A stretch of DNA of 64,000 bases from Lewinella sp050633125 (GTDB lineage Bacteria; Bacteroidota; Bacteroidia; Chitinophagales; Saprospiraceae): positions 1-64,000 of the forward strand of contig NZ_JBOEFX010000112.1 of assembly GCF_050633125.1 (NCBI RefSeq), given 5' to 3'. The notes under the pieces were generated by a model that saw only the letters and a list, made by a program, of their open reading frames with translations, did no database searches and was not told the DNA's origin. The translations under genes and the position numbers were made by a program. Within the stretch, counting starts at the first letter, position 1. Every line of letters begins with the position of its first letter. Below, piece by piece: positions 36,837 through 45,164 of this stretch.

Positions 36837-38249
36837 CTAGCTCCGTCCTGCTGTATACCACAACGCCACTACCGTCTTCTGTAACTCTGCTTGCGTTTTG
36901 AGGAGTTTGAGCTGGGCTCCCAGAAGCTTTTGCTGACGGGAATTGAGCAAGAACACTGAGCTTTCTCCAAGTTCAAACTTTACACTTTCGGCATCCAGCA
37001 AGCTTTGATAGTTTTGCACTACCGCTTGAGAAAGTTGTAATTGTTGTTGGCGGATTTCCCACTCCTGCCAATATGCTGTAAGTTTAGCACTAAGGTCTTG
37101 CTGTTTTTGCTGTAATTTCCAATCCGTTTGTGCTAGTTTAACATCCGTCAACGCAACACCAGCTCTTTCTTTTCGCAAAAGTAATGGCTGACTAAAAGTA
37201 AAACCCCACTTATAATTATCTGAGACAAGGTTGCTGATACCATCTGTGTTCTCAGGGTTGAAATCAAATTGATTGGCGAGAAAGTTATAATTGAAGGTTA
37301 ATTCTGGTTTAAACTGTTCCTTTTTCCAGCGTCGTTCGATGGCCAATTGCTCTTTTTGATACCGGTAGGCTACCAAACTGGGATGCTCGGTTATTGCTTG
37401 CTGTAAATCTGCAATCACGGGCGCAGTAGGGGCAATTACAGGAGATTGGGGCACCCAATCTTTCTTCCACATTTCCGGCTGGCCAGCATCACTCCACAGC
37501 AAGGCACGCATTTTAGCAACAGCATGGTTAAGCTGCATTTCTGTTTCTTGCACCTCCAATTCCCAACTTTGCCACTGCAAATAAGCTTCGAGCGTATCAA
37601 TAGCCGGGTAATCGCCAGCCCTAAAGCTTTCTCGAATACCCCCTAGTCGTTCAAAACTGTAATCTCTTGCCGAGATCGCCAACTCCCGCGAGTAATAGGC
37701 ATAAGACCAATCCCAGTAGGATTTATTAGCGGCCAGAAAGAGCTCATTTCGGAGTTCATCTGCAATGGCCTTATAGCGGTCTGTACCTATTTGGGCTTGC
37801 CGCAAAGAAGAACGAGATGCATCGAAAAACAAACCTTGTAAGAGTGGAACTTCAACACCAACGATGGCCTGTCCTCCTTGGGGAATTGTTCTATCTGGGT
37901 TCAGGTATGCTCCATTAGGGTCTGTCCAGTCGTATTCTGCCTTGAGGGCAATCCCCCATGCGGTGGGAATTTTAACTCCTCCCTGCCCATACCGGTAATA
38001 ATCTTTCCCTCCGAATACCTTTTCTTCCTGAGAAGCATAAAGCTTGGGGTCAAAACTACCGCGGGCATACAATAGTTCCTGTGCAGCTTGCTCCTGTAAA
38101 AGTGCCGCCTGTCTGGCAACGGGATGATTGGTTTTTACTTGTTGCCAAAACAAATCAGCCGCCAGGATTTCTTGCTGTGCCGTCAGAGACACTCCCCCTA
38201 CAACCAACGAACAAACTAAAACCCACCAACGCAAATTCATCATTATCAA
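36837..38249 (-). CDS. TolC-family outer membrane efflux protein
   Basis: The protein has 470 residues. A signal peptide ends near VSLTAQQ. Two repeats of long coiled-coil helices with short strands follow, typical of the OEP family. It starts 14 bases after the HlyD-like gene and closes a three-gene operon (ABC, adaptor, TolC) of a type I secretion or export system. It ends 9 bases from the convergent S51 gene. Substrate unknown. Confidence 0.9.
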   Translation of the reverse strand: MIMMNLRWWVLVCSLVVGGVSLTAQQEILAADLFWQQVKTNHPVARQAALLQEQAAQELLYARGSFDPKLYASQEEKVFGGKDYYRYGQGGVKIPTAWGIALKAEYDWTDPNGAYLNPDRTIPQGGQAIVGVEVPLLQGLFFDASRSSLRQAQIGTDRYKAIADELRNELFLAANKSYWDWSYAYYSRELAISARDYSFERLGGIRESFRAGDYPAIDTLEAYLQWQSWELEVQETEMQLNHAVAKMRALLWSDAGQPEMWKKDWVPQSPVIAPTAPVIADLQQAITEHPSLVAYRYQKEQLAIERRWKKEQFKPELTFNYNFLANQFDFNPENTDGISNLVSDNYKWGFTFSQPLLLRKERAGVALTDVKLAQTDWKLQQKQQDLSAKLTAYWQEWEIRQQQLQLSQAVVQNYQSLLDAESVKFELGESSVFLLNSRQQKLLGAQLKLLKTQAELQKTVVALWYTAGRS

Positions 38250-38263
38250 TTAATTAACCCTAA

Positions 38264-39643
38264 TTACTTTAAAGATTTGATCGGTGCCTTAGTACCTTTC
38301 TCTTCTTTTTCTTTTTTCTCCAAACCATAATAATCAGGCGGAAACCCATTCAACTTTCGCCACATCTCGTACCAAACTTGAACATGCCCTAACAAGGCAA
38401 TCCCCTGTACACCAGAACCAGGGCGCAGCGCTTCTGGCCAGGGGCGATCATCAGGATTAGGAGCAACCAGCAAACGGTATTGGCCATTTTTATCAATATT
38501 ATTATCTATAGCAACAATGCGACCTGAATAGGTTCCTGCTGACAGATCGGGCCAGCCTGAAAAGACAATAGCCGGCCAACCATCAAAGATGAAGCGAACT
38601 TCTGCATTTTGTCGCACCAGCGGAAGGTCCATAGGTCGTACGTGCATCTCTACAGCCAATTCAAAATTCGCGGGCATGATCGTAACAATAGGGTCTCCTT
38701 CCTTTACGGTTTCTCCGATACCCGGCTTCATGACCTGGGAGATATAACAATCCTGTGGTGCAATAATGTAGTAAAATTGAGAACGCTCCTCGTAATTCTT
38801 AGCCTGGATCTGCATCTTATTCAGCTCCCCTTCGGCACCGAAACGATCAGACAAAGTGCTGAATCGATCCGATTGTGCTTTAGCAACTTTGTTGTTATAC
38901 TCATTGATAATATTGCGCAAAGCCAAACGAGTGACCTCTAATTCCTGCCGGTTTTCAGCGACTTTATTCTCTGCTGCGATAGCTTTGGCCTGGCTTTCTT
39001 GCATCTTTTGCTGCTTGTCTTCCAGGTCTGTCCTTGATTTGATCCCTTGCTGAAACAGGGTATCTGTTCGAGCCAATTGCCGTTGGGCAATAGACAAAGC
39101 TAAACGCGCCTGCTCCATATCGGCTTCTTGGCTCAACAGTTTCAGTTCTACTTGCTTAACCTTTGCTTCCAGTTGTTCTTTCTTAAGAATCAATTCCGCA
39201 CGCATAGCAGCGATCTGTTCCGCCAGAGCACCTGCTTTTTGTTCATAAGTAATAATCGCTCCTTCCTTGGCACGAACCTGGTTTTCGGTACGGCCCACCA
39301 ACTCAGGGTCAAAATAATCAACTTTAACTTCAGTAAGGTGAACGATCGTGTCTCCTTTCTTCACCAATTGCCCCTCTCGAACAAACCACTGGTCAATCCG
39401 TCCGGGGATAGTCGCCTGGATCGTTTGTGGGCGATCAGCAGGGTCAAGGGTGGTCATTACTCCTTTCGACTGAATGTTCTGCTGCCAGGGCAGAAACAAG
39501 AGGATAACAAAAATGACCAAAAGCGCTAATAACCAATTCCTCATCATCCTATTGCCCGCTGGCAATGGGTTACGCTCCAGACAAGTCCACTGACCTTCCG
39601 GTAGACGTTTGGTAACAGAGTTTTGGGGAGATATATTTAACAT
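38264..39643 (-). CDS. HlyD-family membrane fusion protein
   Basis: The protein has 459 residues. One N-terminal membrane helix (MRNWLLALLVIFVILLFL) is followed by a biotinyl-lipoyl-like half (GRIDQWFVREGQLVKKGD), a long coiled coil (about 120-290) rich in Gln/Glu/Lys, the second lipoyl half (ITPQ-type, here YISQVMKPGIGETVKEGD), and a beta-barrel. It bridges the inner-membrane ABC protein with the TolC-like channel. It starts 3 bases after the ABC gene, so coupling is strong. Confidence 0.9.
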   Translation of the reverse strand: MLNISPQNSVTKRLPEGQWTCLERNPLPAGNRMMRNWLLALLVIFVILLFLPWQQNIQSKGVMTTLDPADRPQTIQATIPGRIDQWFVREGQLVKKGDTIVHLTEVKVDYFDPELVGRTENQVRAKEGAIITYEQKAGALAEQIAAMRAELILKKEQLEAKVKQVELKLLSQEADMEQARLALSIAQRQLARTDTLFQQGIKSRTDLEDKQQKMQESQAKAIAAENKVAENRQELEVTRLALRNIINEYNNKVAKAQSDRFSTLSDRFGAEGELNKMQIQAKNYEERSQFYYIIAPQDCYISQVMKPGIGETVKEGDPIVTIMPANFELAVEMHVRPMDLPLVRQNAEVRFIFDGWPAIVFSGWPDLSAGTYSGRIVAIDNNIDKNGQYRLLVAPNPDDRPWPEALRPGSGVQGIALLGHVQVWYEMWRKLNGFPPDYYGLEKKEKEEKGTKAPIKSLK

Positions 39644-39646
39644 TGC

Positions 39647-41413
39647 TTATTTTTTTTCCTGCCATTTAGGTTGAATAGCCTGGCCATTTGGAGTACTCAT
39701 TTGGAAGATACGCTCAAAATGAGGGCTATCTCGTAATTCTTCGTAATTACCTTCTGCGATAATTTTCCCATTTTCCATGAGGATTATCCGTTCACAGCGA
39801 GCTGCCAGTAATGGGTCATTAGAAACAGCCACCAGGGTCCAGGGCTGGCTGCGATCGGTCAGCATATCCGACATACGCTCACGTTCCTCTGGCTGGAGGC
39901 GATTGAGGAATTCTTCTAAGGCCAGCAAGCGCGGCTGTGAGACAATGCTACGAGCCAGTAATATTTTCGTCTGTACACTTTGCGGCAGGTTGCGGCCACC
40001 AGGTAGCAGTAGTGTATCGTAACCTTTGGGCAAACTCTTGACAAAATTCTCGAGCCCTACCTGACGGGTCGCCCATACAATCTGTTGAAAATCAATATCT
40101 TCATGACCCAAACATATATTTTCCCAAAGCGTCCCCTGAAAAACATCCTCTTGGCTACCGTGGTCTCCTATGTAGCTACGCAGGCTGCGCAAATTGAAGT
40201 TAAACATCGGTGCATTATTATAACTAATAGTACCCTTATAGTTAAGCATCAAACCGGAAATCACCTGAACTAGCGTTGACTTTCCAGAACCGTTATAGCC
40301 GGCAATACATATCTTTTCACCAGATTTAACCTTAAAATTAATATCTCGTAATGTAGGCTGATCACTATCGCTGAATTGAAAACTAAGGTCTTGAACCTCA
40401 AGCTCCATCCCTTTTCCGGTATCCACGCGTTCAAAATCCATCCCTTCATCGGGTTCCAGTGGAATATCCGTGAAATAGCCCATCTTTTCCAACCCGGTGA
40501 GTAAATCATAAACATCTGCCAAGGTTAGAATTACCTTCTCGACAGAGCCCAGAATTAATAACACCACAATTTCTGCTGCTACAAATTGCCCAATAGTAAT
40601 TTGATTATCAATAACGAGTATACCGCCAAGTGCTAATAGAACCGCAGTTACCAAGGTTTTGAAAATCACGATGTAGCCATATTGATTGACAAGTACCCGG
40701 AAGTGATTTCCCCGTGCGGTCAGATAGCTATCTACCAAACTATTGGTTTTACTGAGTGATAAGCGCGCACCGCTCGCCAGCTTAAAAGTGACCATCGTTC
40801 GCGCCACCTCCTGTAGCCAATGCGCTACCTTATATTTATACTTACTCTCGATCAGGCTGGTTTCTAATCCTTTTGGGCCCGTCCAGCGGAGTAGCGCAAA
40901 TAGCAAAACCAGCACGCTAATACCAAAAAACACAAAGAAAGGGTGGTAAAAAGAAATGAGAATCAATCCAAAAATGATCTGTATAATACCGGTAGAAAAG
41001 TCCATTAACACCTTGGGCAAGCCCTTTTGCACCGTGAGTGTATCAAAAAAACGATTCACCAACTCCGGAGGATAATCTTGCTGTAAGGCATCCATTCGTA
41101 AATTGGGAATCCTCAAAGCAAACTCAAATGCAGAACGAGCAAATACTCTCCTTTGCAAAGTCTCGGCAACAGTGATCTGCATTATTTTCAATACCCCTGA
41201 GAAAAGAGTACCCAATGTAACAACCGCGATCAGAATGACCAGAGAAGAAGAAACATCTCCTCCCTGTACCAAACCAATGACGGCTTGCACACCCAAAGGC
41301 AAAGTAAGTGTAAGGAGCCCACCGAAAATGGCGTAAAGATATATGTAAGCAACATCTTTTCTGTCTGGCTCTAACAGCTTAAAAAGACGCTTTAATGAAC
41401 TCAATTGAGACAT
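39647..41413 (-). CDS. ABC transporter permease/ATPase with degenerate ATPase motifs
   Basis: The protein has 588 residues. A six-helix type I exporter membrane domain (about 15-320) is followed by a nucleotide-binding domain. Walker A is intact (GYNGSGKST), but the signature LSGGQ reads L476-PQSV, Walker B ends LEE (Glu500-Glu501 in place of Asp-Glu), and the switch histidine is Asn532 (VSND). There is no peptidase domain. These changes would be expected to cripple ATP hydrolysis at its consensus site. It heads the operon with HlyD and TolC, so it should still be part of an exporter, perhaps by pairing with another ABC subunit such as the C39 exporter at 32489-34693. That pairing is inference. 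Confidence 0.88.
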   Translation of the reverse strand: MSQLSSLKRLFKLLEPDRKDVAYIYLYAIFGGLLTLTLPLGVQAVIGLVQGGDVSSSLVILIAVVTLGTLFSGVLKIMQITVAETLQRRVFARSAFEFALRIPNLRMDALQQDYPPELVNRFFDTLTVQKGLPKVLMDFSTGIIQIIFGLILISFYHPFFVFFGISVLVLLFALLRWTGPKGLETSLIESKYKYKVAHWLQEVARTMVTFKLASGARLSLSKTNSLVDSYLTARGNHFRVLVNQYGYIVIFKTLVTAVLLALGGILVIDNQITIGQFVAAEIVVLLILGSVEKVILTLADVYDLLTGLEKMGYFTDIPLEPDEGMDFERVDTGKGMELEVQDLSFQFSDSDQPTLRDINFKVKSGEKICIAGYNGSGKSTLVQVISGLMLNYKGTISYNNAPMFNFNLRSLRSYIGDHGSQEDVFQGTLWENICLGHEDIDFQQIVWATRQVGLENFVKSLPKGYDTLLLPGGRNLPQSVQTKILLARSIVSQPRLLALEEFLNRLQPEERERMSDMLTDRSQPWTLVAVSNDPLLAARCERIILMENGKIIAEGNYEELRDSPHFERIFQMSTPNGQAIQPKWQEKK

Positions 41414-41544
41414 AAGATATCAATGGTTGTAACCTCTTTGTGAGATTATTTTTTTACGATACGACATAAACAACAACAATCGTAACTAAAAGGTGCGAAA
41501 TAAATCATTTATTGAAAAATAAAATAGTTTTATAAACAAAAATG

Positions 41545-41565
41545 ATAGTTTTACTATTATATTTG
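41545..41565 (+). promoter_or_regulatory. palindromic operator abutting -7 box, ECF sigma gene
   Basis: ATAGT-TTT-ACTAT (41545-41557) is a perfect 5-bp inverted repeat and is followed without a gap by TATATTTG (41558-41565), a perfect TAnnTTTG -7 box. A half-matching ATAGTTTTA lies about 20 bases upstream. The same arrangement is found before the SulP gene. Confidence 0.6.
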
Positions 41566-41597
41566 CATAAATAATTAACATTCTAGATTAGAATATT

Positions 41598-42128
41598 ATG
41601 ACGACTGCAAACTTCGGCCAACTCTTTCAGAGCCACACCCCCAATTTACAAGCCTTTGCGCTACAATTGACCCGTGACAAGAACGATGCAGAAGATTTAT
41701 TTCAGGATACTGTATATAAAGCAATGCGATATCGTCACCTTTATCAACCTAAAACTAATCTTCAGGCTTGGTTGATGACAATCATGCGTAATACTTTCAT
41801 AAATGAATGGCGCAAGCGCAAGCGTAAGCAGCAAGCTGCTGAGCTCCAAATCCCTGGCGTGACGCTAACCCAAACTAGTGCTACTCGTAATGATGGGGAA
41901 AGTAAAGTAACCATGCAGGAGTTAATGAAATCCATGAACCAGCTAGAAGAAGGCCTAAGCAAGCCCTTCTTAATGGCATTCCGGGGATATAAATACGAAG
42001 AGATTGCAAGTGAGATGGACTTACCACTGGGAACGATTAAAAGTAGAATCCACCAAGCACGGAAATTACTAAAAGCAAGTGTCAAGCGTCATTACCAAAC
42101 TAAAAGCCTTCTAGAGCTATTAAACTAA
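41598..42128 (+). CDS. ECF-type RNA polymerase sigma factor
   Basis: The protein has 176 residues. Region 2 includes RDKNDAEDLFQDTVYKAMRY and the promoter-melting segment LQAWLMTIMRNTFINEWRK; region 4 is FRGYKYEEIASEMDLPLGTIKSRIHQARKLL. No anti-sigma gene is adjacent: the next gene is a SulP transporter on the same strand. The -7 box with palindrome lies 33 bases before the start. It probably responds to an envelope or metabolic signal; its regulon is unknown. Confidence 0.93.
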   Translation: MTTANFGQLFQSHTPNLQAFALQLTRDKNDAEDLFQDTVYKAMRYRHLYQPKTNLQAWLMTIMRNTFINEWRKRKRKQQAAELQIPGVTLTQTSATRNDGESKVTMQELMKSMNQLEEGLSKPFLMAFRGYKYEEIASEMDLPLGTIKSRIHQARKLLKASVKRHYQTKSLLELLN

Positions 42129-42155
42129 AGCATTCCCCCCCTTTTTTCTTCGTAG

Positions 42156-42192
42156 AAAAACGCCCAACATCAAGTTATTGGGCGTTTTTTTT
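42156..42192 (+). terminator. rho-independent terminator after the sigma factor gene
   Basis: AAAACGCCCAA and TTGGGCGTTTT flank a 10-base loop, followed by a T run (42185-42192). It is a perfect 12-bp stem and lies 28 bases after the stop codon. Confidence 0.9.
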
Positions 42193-42242
42193 CGGCCTTA
42201 TCACTTACTTGAATAAAAAAATCCACAAATAACCCACAAATA

Positions 42243-42263
42243 ATAGTAAAACTATTACATTTG
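42243..42263 (+). promoter_or_regulatory. palindromic operator abutting -7 box, SulP gene
   Basis: ATAGT-AAA-ACTAT (42243-42255) is followed directly by TACATTTG (42256-42263), a perfect TAnnTTTG -7 box, 64 bases before the SulP start. Palindrome arms and distance to the -7 box are identical to those before the ECF sigma gene, so the same regulator probably acts on both promoters. Confidence 0.6.
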
Positions 42264-42326
42264 TGATTTTCTTACTCACCTTAGGGTGAAACACTTGCAA
42301 AAAACAGAAAGCTAAATAGTAAACTT

Positions 42327-43931
42327 ATGAAGTCACAAGAGTCCGCATTTTTCTCTGAACTAAAATCAGATCTACCAGCAGGACTGGTTGTTTTCCTTGT
42401 AGCTGTTCCGCTTTGTTTAGGTATTGCACTGGCATCTGGAGCTCCACTTTTTTCTGGTATCATTGCAGGTATTGTGGGTGGCACCGTCGTTGCTCTGCTT
42501 TCGGGTTCTCCTCTCGGCGTTAGTGGTCCTGCTGCTGGTTTAGCAGTTATTGTACTTACGGCCATCCAAACTTTGGGTTACGAAGCTTTTCTATTATCGG
42601 TAGCTATTGCGGGAGTTATCCAAATCGTCCTTGGTTTTGCGAAAGCCGGTGTTATCGGTTATTTCTTTCCCTCTTCCGTGATCAAAGGGATGCTTTCTGG
42701 TATTGGTTTAATCATCATACTGAAGCAAATCCCCCATGCCTTTGGTTATGATAGTGACCCGGAAGGAGATTTTGCGTTCAAGCAAATAGACGGAGAGACC
42801 ACCTTTTCTGCACTAGAACACATGCTAAGTGCTATTACTCCTGGGGCTTTGTTAATTAGTGTCTTGTCCTTGGGCATTTTGATCTTATGGCAACAGCCTT
42901 TCATTAAAAAGTTCAAAATCACGAATATCATTCAGGGGCCGCTAGTAGTGGTTACTTTAGGAATAATTATTCAGCAAGTCCTCATGGGAACGTCATGGAA
43001 CCTGGAACCAGAGCACCTTGTCACCTTACCTATAGCGGATGGATGGGGAGAATTTATCGGACTTTTCACACTTCCTGATTTTAGCCAATGGAGCAATCCA
43101 GCGATCTGGGTTACAGCTATTACCATTGCAATTGTAGCCAGTCTTGAAACTTTACTATGTGTAGAAGCTACGGACAAACTTGATCCCTACAAGCGGCTTA
43201 CGCCCACAAATCAAGAATTGAAGGCACAGGGTGTCGGTAACCTTATTAGTGGATTGATTGGAGGGCTGCCCGTGACCCAGGTAATTGTTAGAAGTTCTGC
43301 CAACATCCAATCAGGAGGTAAAACGAAAGCAGCAGCATTCATTCATGGACTAATGCTTTTGGGAAGCGTATTGGTTATTCCAAAGCTACTCAACATGATT
43401 CCCCTGGCGAGCTTGGCAGCTATTCTTATTGTTGTAGGATTCAAGCTTGCAAAGCCATCCCTATTTAAGGAAATGGCCCGACTAGGCAACAAGCAACTAG
43501 TGCCTTTTGTGGTCACTATTGTAGCTATTCTTTTTACAGACTTATTAGTAGGAATAGGTATAGGAATGGTAGTAGCTATATTCTACATCTTACTTAACAA
43601 TTACAAGACGCCATATTTTGTAGAAGACAAACGCAAAGATGCTGGTGTTATTCATCTTGAACTGGCAGAGGACGTATCCTTTTTAAACAAAGCCAGTATG
43701 TTGTTAAGTCTTAAAAAGCTTCCTAAGGACAGTAAGGTAATCATTGATGCGACTCAAACCCTTCATATTGATTATGATATCAAAGAGATCATTATGGAAT
43801 ACAAAGCCAACGCTGCCTACAAAAATATTGACCTCAGCTTTATAGGCCTAAATCCTGAAACAATGGATTTAGAGTCTTCTTCCAGGAAACAAAAAGCTGG
43901 CGCACGCATCCCTGTAGAACCAGTGGATTAG
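42327..43931 (+). CDS. SulP family inorganic anion transporter
   Basis: The protein has 534 residues. It opens with DLPAGLVVFLVAVPLCLGIALASGAP, the SulP helix 1-2 motif, and has 10 or more membrane helices, the ASLETLLCVEATDKLD segment and the NQELKAQGVGNLISGLIGG motif. A short STAS-like C-terminal domain starts near residue 430. Family members carry sulfate, bicarbonate or other anions; the Bacteroidota members of this subgroup are often linked with bicarbonate uptake, but the substrate is not evident here. It is expressed from a promoter with the palindrome shared with the sigma gene. Confidence 0.92.
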   Translation: MKSQESAFFSELKSDLPAGLVVFLVAVPLCLGIALASGAPLFSGIIAGIVGGTVVALLSGSPLGVSGPAAGLAVIVLTAIQTLGYEAFLLSVAIAGVIQIVLGFAKAGVIGYFFPSSVIKGMLSGIGLIIILKQIPHAFGYDSDPEGDFAFKQIDGETTFSALEHMLSAITPGALLISVLSLGILILWQQPFIKKFKITNIIQGPLVVVTLGIIIQQVLMGTSWNLEPEHLVTLPIADGWGEFIGLFTLPDFSQWSNPAIWVTAITIAIVASLETLLCVEATDKLDPYKRLTPTNQELKAQGVGNLISGLIGGLPVTQVIVRSSANIQSGGKTKAAAFIHGLMLLGSVLVIPKLLNMIPLASLAAILIVVGFKLAKPSLFKEMARLGNKQLVPFVVTIVAILFTDLLVGIGIGMVVAIFYILLNNYKTPYFVEDKRKDAGVIHLELAEDVSFLNKASMLLSLKKLPKDSKVIIDATQTLHIDYDIKEIIMEYKANAAYKNIDLSFIGLNPETMDLESSSRKQKAGARIPVEPVD

Positions 43932-44012
43932 ATTCAATTAGAATACGCCAAAGAAAAGAAAAGAAAAAGCGTATCACAAACTCCCCATCCAGGGAGTCTT
44001 ACTTAGAAGAAG

Positions 44013-44056
44013 AATACAGAGCCAAATCAAGCAACCGACTGATTTGGTTCTGTATT
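44013..44056. terminator. long stem-loop between convergent SulP and thioredoxin-like genes
   Basis: AATACAGAGCCAAATCA and TGATTTGGTTCTGTATT flank a 10-base loop. All 17 pairs form, one being G-U on one strand. T-rich sequence follows on both sides. The stop codon of the minus-strand gene (44027-44029) lies inside the left arm, so the stem overlaps the coding end of that gene. Likely a bidirectional terminator. Confidence 0.75.
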
Positions 44057-44302
44057 TTCTATCTTCTCCCTCAAGATGGCCACCAACTCTTGTAAGTCAG
44101 GCAGCTCACGTTGAAACAGAACCTCTTCTCCAATAACCAGCGCAGGAATTCCAATAAGGTCATAACGGATAAACTGCTCCAGATCACTTACTACCTGAAT
44201 ATTGAAGTCTATCTCCAATTCTTCTAATGCCTCATTAACCAGCTCACGCCAAGCTACCAGGTTTTTGGATTCTGTGATACCGAACAGTTGAATCGCTATC
44301 AT
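44027..44302 (-). CDS. thioredoxin-fold protein lacking the CxxC cysteines (Thioredoxin_3-like)
   Basis: The protein has 91 residues from the ATG at 44302; an earlier ATG (44332) would start inside a perfect hairpin and is unlikely. It aligns with the small MTH895-type thioredoxins: IQLFG, a helix with ALEELEIDFNIQVV, cis-proline strand IPALVIGEEVLF, and a final helix. Where the family has a CxxC active site after the first strand, this protein reads ITESKN, and there is no cysteine anywhere in it. It cannot be a disulfide reductase and may instead be a binding or regulatory protein. It lies downstream of the CBS-domain gene on the same strand. Confidence 0.75.
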   Translation of the reverse strand: MIAIQLFGITESKNLVAWRELVNEALEELEIDFNIQVVSDLEQFIRYDLIGIPALVIGEEVLFQRELPDLQELVAILREKIENTEPNQSVA

Positions 44303-44314
44303 AAAAAAATATTT

Positions 44315-44352
44315 AGCTTTGTGCAAAAACAAAAACGCTTTTGCACAAAGCT
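44315..44352 (-). terminator. perfect inverted repeat between CBS and thioredoxin-like genes
   Basis: AGCTTTGTGCAAAA and TTTTGCACAAAGCT are 14-bp perfect arms around a 10-base loop. On the minus strand it is followed by AAATATTTTTTT just before the thioredoxin-like start, so it can act as a terminator or attenuator after the CBS gene. Confidence 0.7.
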
Positions 44353-44422
44353 GTAAAGGTTACAAGTACCACAGGAAGCAGGCAATATACTAGCTATCAC
44401 CTCTTCCTCTGATATCTTAAAT

Positions 44423-44869
44423 TTAAAGGCGCTTATAATCCTCTAATTTTATTTCTTCCTCTGCAAGAGTGCAGATAATATCATAAGTAGTAACAATACC
44501 GACCAACTCGCCATTTTCTTCTACTGGCAAAGCGTGAATGCGATTGGTTTTAAAGACTTCCAAAGCAGTTCTGATAGGGTCGCCACTCTCTACTTTCGCT
44601 AACTTTTTCGTCATAATATCTTCCGCTTTCCACGCTCTCAAGCGTACACTCTCCAACAAAGAATCCTGCTCATTGCGGGTAAACCCTCTGAGGAAGTGGT
44701 TAAAATCGGTAGAGCTAATAATCCCCACAAGTTTCTTATAACGTACTACGGGGATATGGTGAATACTGTTGCTATCAAAATGAGTTTTGATCGTTTCCAA
44801 ACTATCATCTGGATTTACAGTTATCAAACGCGTACTCATAATTGTAGAAACCGGTGCAATGATATTCAT
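44423..44869 (-). CDS. CBS-pair domain protein
   Basis: The protein has 148 residues and consists of two CBS domains only: first with MSTRLITVNPDDSLETI and GIISSTDFN, second with MTKKLAKVESGDPIRTAL and GIVTTYDII. Such stand-alone pairs bind adenine nucleotides and sense energy charge or act as adaptors. It is divergent from the haem-PAS kinase; the shared 295-base gap contains an FNR-like box. Confidence 0.92.
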   Translation of the reverse strand: MNIIAPVSTIMSTRLITVNPDDSLETIKTHFDSNSIHHIPVVRYKKLVGIISSTDFNHFLRGFTRNEQDSLLESVRLRAWKAEDIMTKKLAKVESGDPIRTALEVFKTNRIHALPVEENGELVGIVTTYDIICTLAEEEIKLEDYKRL

Positions 44870-45092
44870 AATGAAAAAATTTGATCTTGGAAATTAGTTG
44901 TGTTAGTTAGCTTAGTGTTTTCTTTTCAAGAAATCCACCTTGCTTTTGATTACATCTGCAAGATCGGCCAATTCGGTAGGCATAAATGATGACATTTGTC
45001 ACCCTCCTTTATGATTTTCACTTACCTGATGATCTTCAAATCTCGCCTAATTTGTATTTAAAAGGAAGGCTAGTAACATACGGCTTCCGATA

Positions 45093-45110
45093 GATTGACA
45101 AGGATCAATC
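45093..45110. promoter_or_regulatory. FNR/FixK-type box upstream of the sensor kinase
   Basis: The sequence GATTGA-N6-TCAATC contains TTGAC-AAGG-ATCAA, one base from the FNR consensus TTGAT-N4-ATCAA, with arms extended by one pair on each side. It lies 54 bases before the kinase start in the region between divergent genes. The downstream operon encodes a CRP/FNR-type regulator, so autoregulation is likely. Confidence 0.6.
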
Positions 45111-45164
45111 ACATTTTCCGCAATGGATTAGGGATATTTTCCCGTCATTGCTTACCTTTCAAAA

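Noticed and set aside
44990..45001. TGACATTTGTCA palindrome near the FNR box
   Set aside because: Short arms and no second instance; could be chance, so not listed as an operator.
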